A stretch of 64,000 bases of DNA from Neckera pumila. Taxonomy: Eukaryota > Streptophyta > Bryopsida > Hypnales > Neckeraceae. Below the pieces are notes generated by a model. It was not told the DNA's origin. It did no database searches and saw only the letters and a program-made list of their open reading frames with translations. This document shows, piece after piece, positions 13,169-26,316 of this stretch (the first letter of the stretch is position 1; every line of letters begins with the position of its first letter). The stretch covers positions 4,337,823-4,401,822 of the forward strand of contig OZ018408.1 of assembly GCA_963969595.1 (NCBI GenBank), given 5' to 3'. A program made the position numbers and the translations under genes.

Positions 13169-13392
13169 TCAACATGCCAGGGAATGTCACAATGCCAACC
13201 GCATTTTGATAAGTGCCCAATTCCATAAAGAAATGATATTTGGACTTCGTGCAAGTGTAGGGTTCCGCCACCAAATGGTATTGACAAAAGCTGTGAATGA
13301 ACTGGACAATAGAATTCTGCAGCTGGAACGTAATCTCTGGCTCTTCCACCTCGAGGAGATGAACTCAAAAGCGAAATTTAAATTTTAAGGTT

Positions 13393-13400
13393 TTAGGGTT
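13393..13400 (-). promoter_or_regulatory. Telo-box-like AACCCTAA upstream of the PFC1-type gene
   Basis: AACCCTAA on the coding strand lies about 225 bp upstream of the start codon. In plants, telo boxes are common in promoters of translation and ribosome-biogenesis genes, which would suit an rRNA-modifying enzyme. An 8-bp match can occur by chance. Confidence 0.25.
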
Positions 13401-13498
13401 ATCATGTGATACTTGCACCAGGAGATACAGCGTGCCTGAAAGTTGTAATTGGCAAAACCTCCGTAAAACTACGGAGGACAAAAAGCGAACAATCTTAA

Positions 13499-14135
13499 CC
13501 CCTAAATGCCCAATGCATGTTTTCGGCTCCCTGGAATTCGCTCTAAATTGAACAAAATGCCAACATTTTGATAAAATGTATCAATTTTTTTTTAACTGTA
13601 ACTGTACCAAATCAATCTGGACATGTTAGAGATCTCATAGGAAAAGAAAACACAACAATATCATTTATGGAGTGAAAGATTATAATGTTTGACCATGAGG
13701 GTGCTAAAACTGCAAAAATCTTTCAATCTTCTTTACAAAACTCAAATCTAAAAAGTTGGCGGCCAAAAAAATATGAGGTTAAGGGGCCTAACTTGTATAA
13801 CCCCGATCAATTTATGGCTCCTTAAAATCTACTCTACAATTTTTGTAAATGAATTTTGAATGTGATTTTTTCTCCAAGATCTAGTGTATTTGAGGCTCAT
13901 TTCCAAGAGCTCTCAACACTACAGGAAGTCAAGATTGCAATAGGTATCCTTGTACAAAAACTTGAATAGAAAAATCATTAACATTTATTTTCAAGATCGG
14001 ATTTTTGATGCTAAAATTAGACTTCAAGAAGAACTTTCTGAAAATTTAAACTACTAAAAATAGCAACTTTGTTAGGATTTATTTAACTTCAAAGTTTTGC
14101 AAACACCAGATTTGGGTGCCTTGGGCATTTAGGGA
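13499..14135. mobile_element. TTAA-flanked TIR element, 637 bp (type 1)
   Basis: The ends read inward as CCCCTAAATGCCCAA and TCCCTAAATGCCCAA (14 of 15 identical) and are flanked by TTAA at 13495-13498 and 14136-14139. It is homologous over most of its length, in inverse orientation, to the element at 26321-28203 but lacks the two insertions found there, so it serves as the empty-site reference for both. There is no coding capacity. Confidence 0.8.
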
Positions 14136-14282
14136 TTAACAGCACGTCCTTCAGGTTCAGGGTTGAGGCACGGTCTTTAGGTTCACGGGTGAGGAGGGGT
14201 CTTCAGGTTCAGGGAAGGTCTTCAATCTCTATTTTCTCACAAAACCCTGGGGAATGAATGTAGCCTAGTTCCGTGTGAATTC

Positions 14283-14330
14283 ATTTTCTTTTTCTTTTGA
14301 AACCCATAGTCTATTCCAAGAGGACTCAAG
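14283..14330 (-). mobile_element. Possible LINE 3' tail
   Basis: On the minus strand, CTTGGAATAGACTATGGG followed by TTTCAAAAGAAAAAGAAAA resembles the 3' end and A-rich tail of a plant LINE. A similar tail (GGAATAAACTCCGGGTTTC, then an A-rich stretch) occurs at about 47565-47605. 14140-15255 holds nothing else recognised. Confidence 0.3.
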
Positions 14331-15259
14331 AACAAATGACGAAAGTGCCCTGGAGAAACATAACCAAATAGTTAAGAATTTTTGAAGTGATCAGACCAAG
14401 AGTCCATCAGTGTCACTAGGCTTCTTTAAAACGGCTCCTTTAAAAGTGATTGAAATTGACTCTATAATGATCATCTAACCCAACAAAAATAGCCACAATA
14501 TTTTTTTAAAGGGCACAGTGTCAAGGCAATAAAATTGTCAAAAAGTCTTTACTCAGCTCACATTTAAAACGCTCATGTTCCTATTGTGGTTACTAAATCC
14601 ATCATTGTAAAGTAGAGCCACCTATAATCAACCGATTAAGGAATTTCAACATGATCTGGAGTAGTGAAGGCAAAACAATTTTTTTTCAAAGGTACATCAA
14701 TAGAAATGACAAGGATTGCAAAAAAATTGGTAATTTTATCGCTTGAACTAAAATTACTATGAATTTTGGGAGGCAAAAAGTGCTCTAGACCCATGGCCAA
14801 CCTCTAGACTCTTCCAATGTTGATCATTCAATAACTTTTTTCTTAATCATTATTTTCGACTTTCTTTCTCACAACTTGAGATATATGCCATGTATTTATT
14901 AGTTCCAACCTTGAAAAGGAAAAAAAAAACATTCTAAGCTTGGTCAAGAATATGTGCATCTATAGGTTGGGAATGGATCACTATTCAGGAATGGGTGGCT
15001 CTACCTTACACATTTTACAAAGGGCAGTGTCGCCTACACATTCTACAAAGGCTTGTTGTTTTTATATATTCAAACAACTTATGTTTAGGCTTTTTAGATG
15101 GCCATAAAATGGCCGTCTATTTAATGGTGGAATTTAATCAGTTAAATAGACACAATAGGTTGGCATACCTTGTGGAAAGAAGTTGTATGTAAATGTGATA
15201 ACAAAGAGCCTAACAAGTGAAATTTTTATGACCAATTCAACTAGTCAAGTACATTTTAA

Positions 15260-15332
15260 CCCCTAAAGGACCGAGTGTCCGTTCAACATACGCAAATTTG
15301 ACTACACGGTCATGGGCTCCATCTTTTAGGGG
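15260..15332. mobile_element. Very short TTAA-flanked element (73 bp)
   Basis: TTAA at 15256-15259 and 15333-15336 bracket ends that read inward as CCCCTAAAGG and CCCCTAAAAG. It may be an internally deleted element or an end fragment of a longer, rearranged one, because the following DNA resembles the interior of the 51782-53051 element. Confidence 0.5.
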
Positions 15333-15336
15333 TTAA

Positions 15337-17049
15337 CTTGTAAAGTTTCATTTTTGTTAGAAGAATAAATCAAAATTTGGAGAAGAACCTATGATGTCGA
15401 TTTCTTGCGTGATTTTTTGAAATTTTTTTCAAGATAGAAAGATTGCATTATTTAGCTTCTGGGGAATATCCTTTTTATTTCAATTGGTACCTAGGAGCAA
15501 AAGTTATGCCTCAATAAACTCATAATGGTAGAGCCTAGACAGGAAATGGAGGAAAATTTTTGAAATTTTTTTTTGAAATTTTTTTTTGAAATTTTTTTTT
15601 TCTTGTAGAGGAAATAATGTACTAAATTTGTTTTTGAACTCAATTCTCACAACTTAATCCTAAAGGCCCAAGGCCTTTTTCTGCAAAAAAAACACTCAAA
15701 ACTGTCATTTCTATAGCAAAGAGTAAAAAAATTTGAAATTTTTTTTTTTTGCACATCCAACCATAGGATCTTACACCTAACTAATATGAAAATGTGTGGA
15801 AAAAAATTCAAAAATTTTGACCCCACAAATTGCAAGATATCTGCATTTAAAGTGAAAAAAAACAAGTTTTTCAGAATATAGTGGGATTAGATTTTTTAAC
15901 TTTGAACATTTTTAACTTTAAATTTTTGCACTACAGAGTTTCGAGATTTAAATTTTTATAGTGGAGAACTGTTTTGAGAGTCTAGCAAAAAAAAACATTC
16001 AAAAAACTTAATTTTCATACTTTAAAAAAATGTTAGACAGAAGTAGGTACAAGATAGAAGCAAAAAATCTAAATTATTAATATCTCTAAAATGGAATTAA
16101 AATGCACTAATCCCAATGGTGAGATTTTTCTAGCAAAAAAACTAAACCATGTGGAACTTTTTTTCTTAATTGTAAAAATTGCATTCAGAAATGAATCCTA
16201 TAAGTTAATTTTTCAAGAAAATGCTCTAAGTGCCTAAAAAATAAGATTGTCCATAACTTTCTCATATCAAATCCAAATGAAATGAATGAAAGCTTTCCAA
16301 ATAGACAAAAATATAATATATGAGAAAAAAAACTCAAAAAAAAAATTTTAATTTTTGAAATTTTTTTTTTGCTGCCCCTACTCCCTTGTTTTGAGTTTAT
16401 TTGGGCATAACTTTTGTTTCCAAGCACCGATTGAAAAAAAAAATAATATGTTTTCACAAAGCTTATCAATTTTTCTATGTTCCAAAAAAATTTCAAAAAT
16501 CAGGACAAAAACTCAACCTGTAGGTACCTGCCTGAAATCTCATTTATCCCCTAAAAGGGACAATCTCCTCATGGAGTAAAAAAAAAGGTTCCACAAGATT
16601 TCGTTTATTCTGCAAATCTTTGGGTGAAAGATTTAGATTTTGTACTAAAGATTCTCATAATTGGGATTATTAAGTCTCAATTCCATCTTATTAAAGCTAT
16701 TAATAATATATTTTGTCTTTCTATCATTTTTCTACTACTACTTAACAAATTTTTAGAGAATGAAAATCAAACAGGGCAAATTTTTTTTCCAAACTATCTA
16801 TCCAATGCTTCATCACAAAAAAGTATTTAATCTTTTGTGCTAAAAAATTTAGTTTAGAAGATTCAAAGTAAAATAATCTAATCATAGAAGGTGCAAAACA
16901 CCCTGTAGATAAGCTTTGGTCGTCAAATTATATTTAAACAAAACCCAAGGCTAATAGTAAAGTTCGTTCTAAGGGAGACAGTCAAGTAGGAAATCTATGC
17001 TAAATGGAGTAATATCTAAAATAGATAATACAATTCCCTAAATAGGAAA
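15337..17049. other. AT-rich DNA related to interiors of TTAA elements; no gene
   Basis: Phrases such as CAATTGGTACCTAGGAGCAAAAG (near 15481) and GAATCCTATAAGTTA (near 16193), and the segment before 16800 ending in GAGAATGAAAATCAA, recur in the same order at 24.6-25.1 kb and 51.9-52.4 kb. This appears to be another decayed copy without clear ends. Homopolymer A/T runs are frequent. Confidence 0.5.
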
Positions 17050-19550
17050 CCATGACCAATTTGGAAAATTAGTAGCCACTCAATCTACAACGACATTGCA
17101 TGATTCACTCACACATAATTTGACTAACACCATCATACTCCATTCTCAAATAATTCCATAAACACATGTACACATTAAATCATTCATTAAATCATACACA
17201 ATAAAACACTCAATTTGGCTTGAACATGTTTCTTATTTCCGAATTGGTGAATACATCACCATTTTACAATTTTAGTTTCAACTTGCAATTTACACTCAAC
17301 TATTAGGATTCCACATTCCTTATTCCACTTCATTTCCACATCACCGATTAGGATATTACATTCCAACTTCCACTGTTCTTCACACATACAGTCACACTTC
17401 ATCATCCAATGATCCAATCAAAACTCCAACACTTAATCACATCATTTTCACCAACTTCTAAAACTTTTCTCCAACTTGGAATACTTAAAATTCCACAATT
17501 AGACATACTTACACAACTCCATCTCATCAAACTCCAAAGACTCACTCACATGCACACACACAAAACAACAAATCAAATACACAGCACAACCTGGCTAGGA
17601 CTCGCAGTGGACACTCTTCAACACTGGGTGCCTTCCAAATCGAGAGAGACCACCTAATAGGGACCAAAGAACGGTTAATTAACCACAAAAGAAAACTACC
17701 AAATCGGAACACAAAACATAACTTCCATTAGACTCCAACTAGGACACAAATACCCTTATCCTCTTGACTTGGAATATTGCCACATCACTCCAATTTTGGA
17801 AATTTACTTAGCCAGTACTTAACTTCCAATTTGGCTCATTCCAAACACAATTTGACACGTACTCCTATTTGGATTAGACATCTCAAAAACTAACTCCAAA
17901 AATCACATTCCAAATTGACAAAAATACATATAAAATCACCAAATTGAATACAAACACACCAAAAAACATACAAATCATTGTCAAAAACAACAAACAAATC
18001 ACAAAAAAGCCTTAAAAACCAATCCTAATAGTTCATCTACACACCCATTTTTCCATATTAAAAATGTAGTCTATACATTCTTATACAAGTCTAATACAAG
18101 ATCCCATGGTTAGTGTTGTAGCACAAGGAAGCACAAATCCTACCTTTAGGTGTTTTAAATGACAAAACATCCAAGATGACCCCTGTATCATTTCCAAAGG
18201 ATTTACTTGTAGTTTCCTCAAAATTACCAGAACAAGATCCGGAAAACAAAACCCAAGGCAAAAGAAATCCGGAACCCGGAAACTACCTCTTAAACACCCG
18301 TACATCTAGAATATTCTCTTTTCCAACCCATACAATTTCATACCACTTCACCAGACATGGAGGAGTGTCATTATTCTATACCTCTCGTATCTAGATCAAC
18401 AACTTAGTATCAATCGGGGCGAGTGCGGAACCAGAAGGAGTGTTATAATCATGTTCCTCTTCCAAATCCGGATCCGTACTTTGTAACACAAATAACAAAA
18501 AGTAGAAGTTTAACCTCATATACAGAGGGGTCCGCTCTTAGATTAAGGAAGGACTCGTAAATCCTACCCTCCAGATGATTAAAGTGACTGAAGACTTCAC
18601 TAAAAAGAAAACAACAAAAAGACAGAAAAAAATGGGGCGCAAGTTCTTCCTCACAACTAACCCGGAAATTAATCCGCACCAGCAAGTCACTCAAGAAACC
18701 TCTACAATCCCCACGCCACTACAATGACAGACCCATCCAGATGCAATCCAAAGAGTGGGATGTGGTACCTTGCTAACTAAGAGATTCCTCTTACCTTCAG
18801 TTCCTCTCTTTCAGTTACAACAAGACCTTTCAAACGTCAGCTAGCGTTTGCCCTTCCTCTCAAAGACTCAACTAACCTAGGAATGGCTATCTCGCTCAAA
18901 AGACTTCCAAGAAACATCAATAGATGGAATTTCCTTCTAGTACACAAAGTTTACAAAACCAATCCTCAATACTTTCATACGCGGATCCAGACAGAATCTG
19001 GGGACTACTTTTCTTCTCAAGTTTCCACTACCAAGCTACTTGAACTAGCAATGGTCAAAGCACCGCCTAACCCCTCAACACAAGACCAAGACTTTTCAGA
19101 CCAGTACTCATGGAGTTGAAATTCAAGCTTTCTTTTCAGAAATTGAATAGGAAAACAAGAGTGTAAAAATGCCCGGAGTTGAAACTAACTTCCAACCCCT
19201 AAATACTAACTCCAAAGAATACTAAAAGGCCCAAGGAACAAAATCAAAGGACAAAGAGATGACGGGTTTCATTCCTTATCCTTTCCAGCTAACTTCCACT
19301 CTAAAAGCTGATCCGCAAAATGTGGATCTCCAGATCCTAAAATCCTGGAACTCACGTCCAAGTGCATGCAGCTCAAAAGTAGCTGTCAACTAGCTTTTTA
19401 ACTTAAAAAACTTTAACTTTCCTTCACTTAACTGAACTAAATTTATCTTTTATTTTCCTATAATTAACTTGACTAGACTATACTTTACTTTCCACCTATT
19501 GTTCCAGGTCTATCCTAAGAACTTCACTTAACAGTACCAGATCTTATCCT
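17050..19550. other. Strand-asymmetric (G-poor) region, probably decayed retroelement
   Basis: On the plus strand guanine is scarce: 17401-17580 has 6 G against 55 C. The asymmetry weakens toward 19 kb. Short open frames (17409-17657, 18883-19119 plus strand; a minus-strand frame ending near 18390 with LEEEHDYNTPSGSALAPI) have no recognised domains. It lies directly 3', on the minus strand, of the retroelement-like coding tail at 19575-19960, so it may include that element's untranslated region or LTR. No matching LTR pair was found by eye. Confidence 0.35.
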
Positions 19551-19574
19551 AAGAAACTTCTAAACTACTTTCTA

Positions 19575-19960
19575 CCTTTCTTTGGAGAAGGTCCCTTGGC
19601 TTTGGAGGCGCCCTTCCTTAGTGGCTGCTTCCTGCTGGCTGAAGGCTTAACTGTCTTATCCTTAACTGAAGTCTTTTCCTTGAAGCTGGATGGAGAAATT
19701 GTGGCCAGGTCAGATTCCTCTTCCTCTTCCAAGTCAGGCTGGGACTTGGATTGGGATCCGGATTCGGATCCGCTCTCCTCCTTTGCTGACTAACTGGGCG
19801 ACTCGTCCTCGCCCGAATGATAACTCTCCAAGGATACCTCCCAATAGGTGTTCCGATACCTTCCCCTTGAATTCTGGTACCCGGTCCAGGTATTAGAACG
19901 ATTCCGGATCTCAATCCGGTTCCGGTTCTCAATAAGAACATGAAACTTTAAGCACTGTTT
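19575..19960 (-). pseudogene. Decayed C-terminal coding segment, Ty3/Gypsy-like (chromodomain-type tail)
   Basis: One minus-strand frame reads an Arg/Asn-rich segment (ENRNRIEIRNRS, then NTYWEVSLES), then an acidic/Ser tract (QPDLEEEEESDLATIS) and a Lys-rich end (KAKGPSPKKGRK, stop at about 19575). The order RNR, aromatic residues, WE and a charged tail recalls the chromodomain end of chromovirus integrases. The resemblance is only of pattern and I hold it loosely. A TAG interrupts the frame near 19785 and the frame is closed upstream near 19965, so the piece is not functional. It ends about 160 bp before a (TTA)n tract. Confidence 0.35.
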
Positions 19961-20144
19961 TTAAACTAATTATCTGTCTACCAATATTCTCCTAGCAAAG
20001 AACGTTAATTGTGGTAAGGTATTTAGTTTACCCGTGGATAAACCAAAAAATTGTACCCCTATTAACTCCTTCCTCTACTTTCCTCATTAACAAGACTTAT
20101 CCTACTTTTGGGGCTCCTACAGTTAGATATGCAAAAATGACAAA

Positions 20145-20147
<3 letters not shown>

Positions 20148-20177
<30 letters not shown>
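20148..20177. repeat. (TTA)n microsatellite
   Basis: About ten uninterrupted TTA units at the junction between the retroelement-like segment and AT-rich intergenic DNA. Confidence 0.9.
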
Positions 20178-20178
<1 letters not shown>

Positions 20179-22712
20179 AATTATTAATTGATCTTTGCAA
20201 TAAAAAAATAGCAATTTTGAGTGATTTTGATGAAATTAAGACTTTGGGACTTTTAATAGTTAAAAAAATTGGAGGTATATTTTTGTCTTATGATGGATGA
20301 TGCTTTGCTTTAAGTACAAACCATCAAAATTGTTGTCGAAATTTGAAAAAATATGATATTTATGCAATTCTCATTTTAACAGTGCTTCAATTGAGGTCAG
20401 TTAATATAAAAAGATTGTAGGCAAATATATTTTCTTTGCAAATATAGACACTTTCGATCACTCTATATAGAGTTTCATTTCTTTATCTCACGATTTGTTA
20501 CATTCATTGCAACAAATAAATGATGGCATCTTATATCCAACAAAATAGTGCAAATTGTACCACCAATGCAATTCTTCACTGCCTCTCAGATACATGCAAA
20601 ATTACATTTTCTATCTATGCTTTGTATATTTGTCATTTGTTTGGTATAACTACGCCACAAAATTGGATAATATTGTAGGAAAGCTTCATTTTTGGATTTT
20701 CAAAATCTCAATATTAAATTTTGAATTCAACAAAAAGGTTTATATTTCCAATTTTGCCTCAAAGAAGTCACCTAGGTATAAAAATTGATTGGAAGGGTTT
20801 ATTTGGTTATAAATTGTGTACTAATCTATAAAATTTTGCCTTCATCCACTAATATAAAGATGGTCTTGAGACCCCAAGCTACATTACAAGAGTTTGATTC
20901 CTTAAATTGTCCTTTCTACTATCACACATTCTAATACCATGGCAAAAATAGTCAAATACCTCCTTTAATATCAATTGTATTTGTAATCTTATGATTGTTT
21001 TGTTATAACAAAATTTTATATAAGCATGTGTATTTACGGAATCCTAGCTATTTTATTAATAATAAAAAAATGGTTAGTATATTTACTTCATGCAATGAGG
21101 TTGTATATGTCCAAAGATACAATAAAGAAACTAAACAATCTTGAAAAAAGATGATATCTAAAGATTGCTCCAAAATAATGAGGGTAGTTATACTTTTATA
21201 AATTGGTTGTAGAGTATTTTATACTCATTTAATTTTCATTGAAAGATTTTTTAATGTCCATTATATTTGGAGATCTTTAATTGTATCTTGAGCATACTAA
21301 AAGACTCCTAAATATCCATTTTATGATTCTAGGCATTTAACATTTTGTTAAAGTGATTAGATACTATCATTACTAATGCAAAAATGTTTTCCACTCTCCA
21401 ATAACATTGAAGTCATCTTGAAGCGAACTTCTCAAATACTTTTATATTGTGTTGGTATTAATAGACCATCATATTGGTTAACAAAAAAAAGAATAGGAGT
21501 GCTTTATTGAATCTTTTAATTGAATATAGTGATTTTTCATACCTTTTTTTTAAAACCCTTCATACTGATACTCTATACAAATCTTGAAAACAGAGAAATA
21601 ATTGAGGCTAAAATATGGGTATTTAGAGAACCATAGGATAAAATGGAAAGAATTAGAAATATAACACTTACAACTTTAAATGGTCCCATCTTGAAAAAAA
21701 ATAATAAAAAGAAAGAAACACTACATAGAAAAAGTATATAGTAAATTGTTAATGAGGGCGGTTAACACCAAGGCGGCTAGACCAAGGGACTACATGTACT
21801 TTAAAGTATCTCACTTTTATAGATACTTAGATGTGACCATGGAAGCCCAAGATAAGAAATGATAATGGCATTTTGCATGGTCTAGGTATAAACCCAAGAG
21901 AGACCACAGCCGGTCCGTATCTTTTTATCTTTAGATCTGATATAGTGAATTGCAAGATCAATTAAATACACAAAATCTATGATTGTAAGAGTTTCACCCA
22001 TCATGGTCTCCTACAATTTTGATAGGCCTACCTCAATGAGATGGTTAAAAAAAAAGCTCCTAAAAAAAGCAAACATTATCTAGTTTGACCATGTAGGATT
22101 CCAAGTAGACTTTTTATCTATAAAAATGGCATGGGCCTTGGCCAAAGTATAAATCCAAGTTAAACCACGCATAATTCTCCACCAATCACTACTTTGATCA
22201 TTTAGGAATAAAAAGGCCCTTGGATCTGACTCTGGTGTAAATGGACCCTCTCTTAAACATACAATGAGCATGTAAATTCCAATGGTAGTAATGTATACAC
22301 GGCTTATAGTTTTCTGTCAAGATACATCCAATTCCAATTCACTTTTTTATTTTTTTACTACATCATTGCAATTGCAAGTCACCTTTCAATTGGAATAGAT
22401 AACTTGTAGGTTGTCATTTGAGATTTTGGTTATTCATTGACAATTAAGTTTTGTGGGAAGTTGTCTTGAGAGACAAGCAAAAATTAACTAAAGTTGTCAT
22501 TTTGACAACTTACATTATTAGATTTTGTTGCATACAAGTCTTTTTTTAGTCTTTGTAATTAGCAAACCAATGCCCACTTGTAACTAAGAAAAATTTAGAT
22601 TGAAATAAAGTGACTCAAGTAAGGGACAAAAGGAAGAATTGTTGCTACAGTGCCCCATGACTTCCTTTGACCTCATGGCTAAGAAGCACAATATTTTTGC
22701 TTGTGTAATTGC
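20178..22712. other. AT-rich intergenic DNA, nothing recognised
   Basis: No ORF with domain features, tRNA or clear TIR pair. A loosely repeated phrase (catgg, then tataaa, cccaag and aaccac) occurs near 21876 and 22128, about 250 bp apart. Confidence 0.5.
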
Positions 22713-22716
22713 TTAA

Positions 22717-24042
22717 CTCCTAAAAGACTAAGGAATCTACTTTTGATTTTTTAAGAAATCGAATAGGCTTTATTGAATTAAAAAAAAGACTATAAAATAT
22801 CATATACAATTGTTGTTTTTAATTCAATTTTGAAAATTTCCAACCAAGATCACAAATACATGATAAATGTTGTTTATTGGAAAATTTCACCTTAAAGGTT
22901 TAATTAGAATTCTAAACTTCTTGTTGAAGTTATTAGCAATGTATTTTTTTTTCATCAAGTATCACCTTCCAATGTATAATTGTTTAGAGATGAATTTCTA
23001 ATCTTTTGGGTTAAATTGTTTCCTATATTTTCCACCCATTTTCTAATATATGTACTGAAGTACATAAGTTACAGGATATACATGTTTTATCATTAAAATG
23101 TTGAAAGACAATATTCTACCTTTGGGAAGGGCTAGAGTATCCTTCTCTTTGAAGTTCAGGTACATTGAACTTGCAATGGGTAGAGATTTTTACACTAAAA
23201 TTTAGGAGAATGACCTCGAACAAGTTAAGTAAAGGATTCTATAGTTGGTTTTCTTAAAGAATAAATATAGATGAAGATTTTAATTTTGTTAAAGATATGA
23301 GTGCTTTGAAGCAATTTAAGGCCTTAACTTTTAATGGTTCAAGGGGTGTACTTTCAAAATAGGCCAAAATTGCCAAGAACTTAAGCAATTTGTTAGTTCA
23401 TTTTTTCTTGAAAATTGGATAGAATGTTATTGTAGGGACCTACAGTTTGCATCAAGAGTGAGCACTTCAAAAAAAATTCAGAGTATATAAATTATAATTC
23501 TTTAGTAAATATTGAAGTTTGAAGTTTTATTTGAATCAATGGAGAAATAGGGCAGTGCATTTTGAAGTCCTGAGCATATTTTAATGAAAACATATTGAAA
23601 TGATGACCTTTGGTGCTTAGTGAAAGAAAAAAGAGTTGAAAATGCTCATATAAAATTTCACAATATATGTTTTGGTCATTTTGCAATTTTGGGTGGAGCT
23701 TGCAATGCATGGGGGGCATTGAAATGAGGGTAGTGTTTGTAACAAAAACAAAAACAAGCACACTTGTCTTATCCTTGAGCTCCTTGGATTTTTCCTTTTT
23801 GAAGTGGGTAATAGTCGCATTGGTTGGTTGACTTTTCAGTTCATGCCCAAACTAAACAAAAAACATGATCGAGTTGTAAACTATACTATTCTATTCAACT
23901 TAAAAAAATTCCAAAAGGTAGATTTCAATCTGGAATTGAATAGAACTATAGCCATTGGATTCATAATACAGTTTTTATTTTAAAATAATATTCTAAGAAA
24001 AAAAAGACAGTGACCAAAAATGGTCATTTTAGCCATTAGGGG
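22717..24042. mobile_element. TTAA-flanked element, 1326 bp, weak TIR
   Basis: TTAA at 22713-22716 and 24043-24046. The ends read inward as CTCCTAAAAGACTAAGG and CCCCTAATGGCTAAAATG. Only the first nine or ten bases agree. Pairing of these two ends is inferred from distance and orientation, without a second copy to confirm it. Confidence 0.45.
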
Positions 24043-24504
24043 TTAACTTTTAAAGCCAGATTTTGGTACAGACACATATACACATGCACACACACAACTA
24101 TTATATATACTATATAAGCTCCATAATTTTTTTGGTGTCTGCATCTAAAGAAACAAAATAAAGCATCAAAAGTAGAAGATATTTGTATGGTCAAAGTTTC
24201 AAAACTATTTATAGATTTGCTTTAAACAAATATTGAAGTTTTACCTTAAAAAATTCACCAAAAATTCAATTTCCATCTTTAGCATTTGAATTTTTTTATC
24301 ATTATTCGAATTTTGGTTCAATGGTTTGTGAATAAAAGACAAATAATCAATCATAGAATTTTTTTCACCTTATATAATTAGGTTCATTGAAAACCCTTAA
24401 CTTATTTTTTTGCACAATTGAATTTTGAGTTTTAAATCTTTCTAAAAAAGAATTGAGTTGAAAATCTAGGAATTTATTTTTCCAAAAACAACAATTCATT
24501 CTAA

Positions 24505-25783
24505 ACCCCCTAAAGGACCACTGTTCCCGTGGGGGACAAAATGGATTTTGGATAGGTTTCTATGACCTCAATTTTTGGTGAAACTTTTTGAAACTTTTTC
24601 ATACAATAGACAAACTAATTAGTTTTGCAGGAATAAATTTTTTTATTTCAATTTGTGCCCGGAAGCAAAAATTATACTACAAAAAGCCTAAAACTAAAAC
24701 TAGTGGGCAACACAAAATAAGTCACAAAAAGTCAAATTAAAATTTTAAATTTTTTTAACTAAAATACTATGTTTTGTCTACATGTGAAGCTTTGATTCAT
24801 CTATTTGGACTAATAAAGAGAAGCTAAGGACAATCTTATTTTTTGAGCAATTGAAGTATCTTCTTGAGAAAATCACTTATAAGATTCATTCTAAATGCAA
24901 TTTTTACAATTAAAAGAAAAATTTATTGATACCATTAAGTTTGTATTCTAAAACAATATCACTATTGGAATTCTTGTGTTTCAATTCTATCTTAGAGCTA
25001 TTAACAATTTAGTTTTTATTTTAATCTTTGACCTACTTTGACTTAATAAATATTTAAAGAATGAAAATCAAGTGATTCTTAAGACCAAAAAATTCCTAAA
25101 TTTTCAACCCAACTCTTTAATACAAAAATTTGTGGTGCAAAACATTTCCGCAGATGGTGGTTAAAAGCATTTGAAAGTGCAAGCCAGTGTTCAAAAAAAC
25201 TATTTTTTTCAATTTTGAACGCTAGTATCTTCTAATCTACACTGTTGAACTTTATATAATATTTTACCACACAATCTCAAATAAGTGAAGCATTAGAAAA
25301 AAAATCAACCCTCCAGAGGGGTGCTCCAGATTGACATGCCAAGCTATTTCAAGCTTGGCATGTCAGTCTAAAAAAGTCTCCCAGTGAGCAGTCAGCTTGG
25401 CTGACTACTTGCCGATACAGTCAGGTTTCATACTTTTTTTTTTTTTTTTTTTTTCTTTTTTAAGATTTAAAAAAAAAATTTAATAAATTTTTAACTTATA
25501 GAAACTGGGTTTTTGCCATTGTAGTTTCAGTTGCACGGAAATAGGAGAAAAAAGAAATTTTCAGCTTCCCAAAACAAAATTTCAAGGTACTTTGGAGGGT
25601 TGCAGAATTTTTGTTTTTTGGGACTGAAAATTTCGAGCCTTTGGAGGGTTGTGGAATTTCTCTAATGTAGAACATTTTATGGTAAGATTCTAAAAAAAAT
25701 TATGTATTCTTTGGTAGACATAGTAGAAATGACTGTTTTGAGTGGTTTTTGACAGAAAACGGCCTTTTGGTTTTATAATGGTT
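24505..25783. mobile_element. Decayed TTAA-type element (type 2), carrying a CATTAG element
   Basis: It begins CCCCCTAAAGGACC after TAAA (TTAA decayed) and is collinear with the element at 51782-53051: CAATTTGTGCCCGGAAGCA, TTTGGACTAATAAAGAGAAG and GGTAAGATTCTAAAAAAAA all have counterparts there. Its right end (GGCCTTTTGGTTTTATAATGG before TTTTAA) is worn. It holds an insertion at 25291-25667 that the 51.8-kb copy lacks. Confidence 0.6.
25291..25667. mobile_element. CATTAG element copy 1 (377 bp)
   Basis: The ends read inward as CATTAGAAAAAAAATCAACC and CATTAGAGAAATTCCACAAC, both followed by CCTCCAAAGG-like sequence. A central perfect palindrome with arms 25332-25345 and 25352-25365 (TGACATGCCAAGCT) is followed by GAGCAGTCAGCTTGGCTGAC and a T-rich tract. 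The uninterrupted paralogous site is at 52939/52940 and shows no target duplication. There is no coding capacity. Confidence 0.75.
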
Positions 25784-26316
25784 TTAAAGGTTTTAAGTAG
25801 AAGTATATATAAAATAGAAGAAAAAATTAATATATTGTTAATAGTTCTAAAATAGAATTGAATTATGTGGATCTCAATGGTCAAATTGTCTTAGCAAGTA
25901 TTTTAAATCCTATAGATGTTTTAGTTTTGAAAATTTATAAAAATGGAGTTGGAAAATGAATCTTATATGTTATTTTCTTAAGAAGATTCTCTAATTGCTT
26001 ACAATACAAAGCACTTCATAACTTTCACATCACTTATCCAAATGGAATGAATCAAATCTCTTCATAAAGAAACAAGTATATATAATGAAAAGAAGGGTGC
26101 AAAAAAAGTTGTTTACTTTTTTTTCTTATTATCCAGAATTGAACATTTTGTGCTTATGACAAAAGATATGACTTTTGCACAAAAGCACTTAACTGAATGA
26201 AATTCCCATAAAGAAAGTACATTCTTTGACTTGCAAAAAAAAATTCAAAGAATTTCACAAAATTTGACTTTATATGAACAATCATGCCCCAAATCCTATA
26301 AAACCCATTTAGAACT
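25784..26316. other. AT-rich, related to 53052-53945; no gene
   Basis: The order of phrases (TAGTTCTAAAATAGAATTG, then TCTCAATGGTCAAATTG, then GAATCTTATATGTTATTTTC) parallels 53455-53600 and 16070-16205, so it is a further repeat fragment attached to type 2 elements. Confidence 0.45.

Noticed and set aside
15540..15600. Repeated TTTTTGAAATTTTTTTTTG units resembling a spaced array
   Set aside because: Low-complexity T/A sequence with no spacer structure, and not CRISPR, which is not expected in a plant nucleus.
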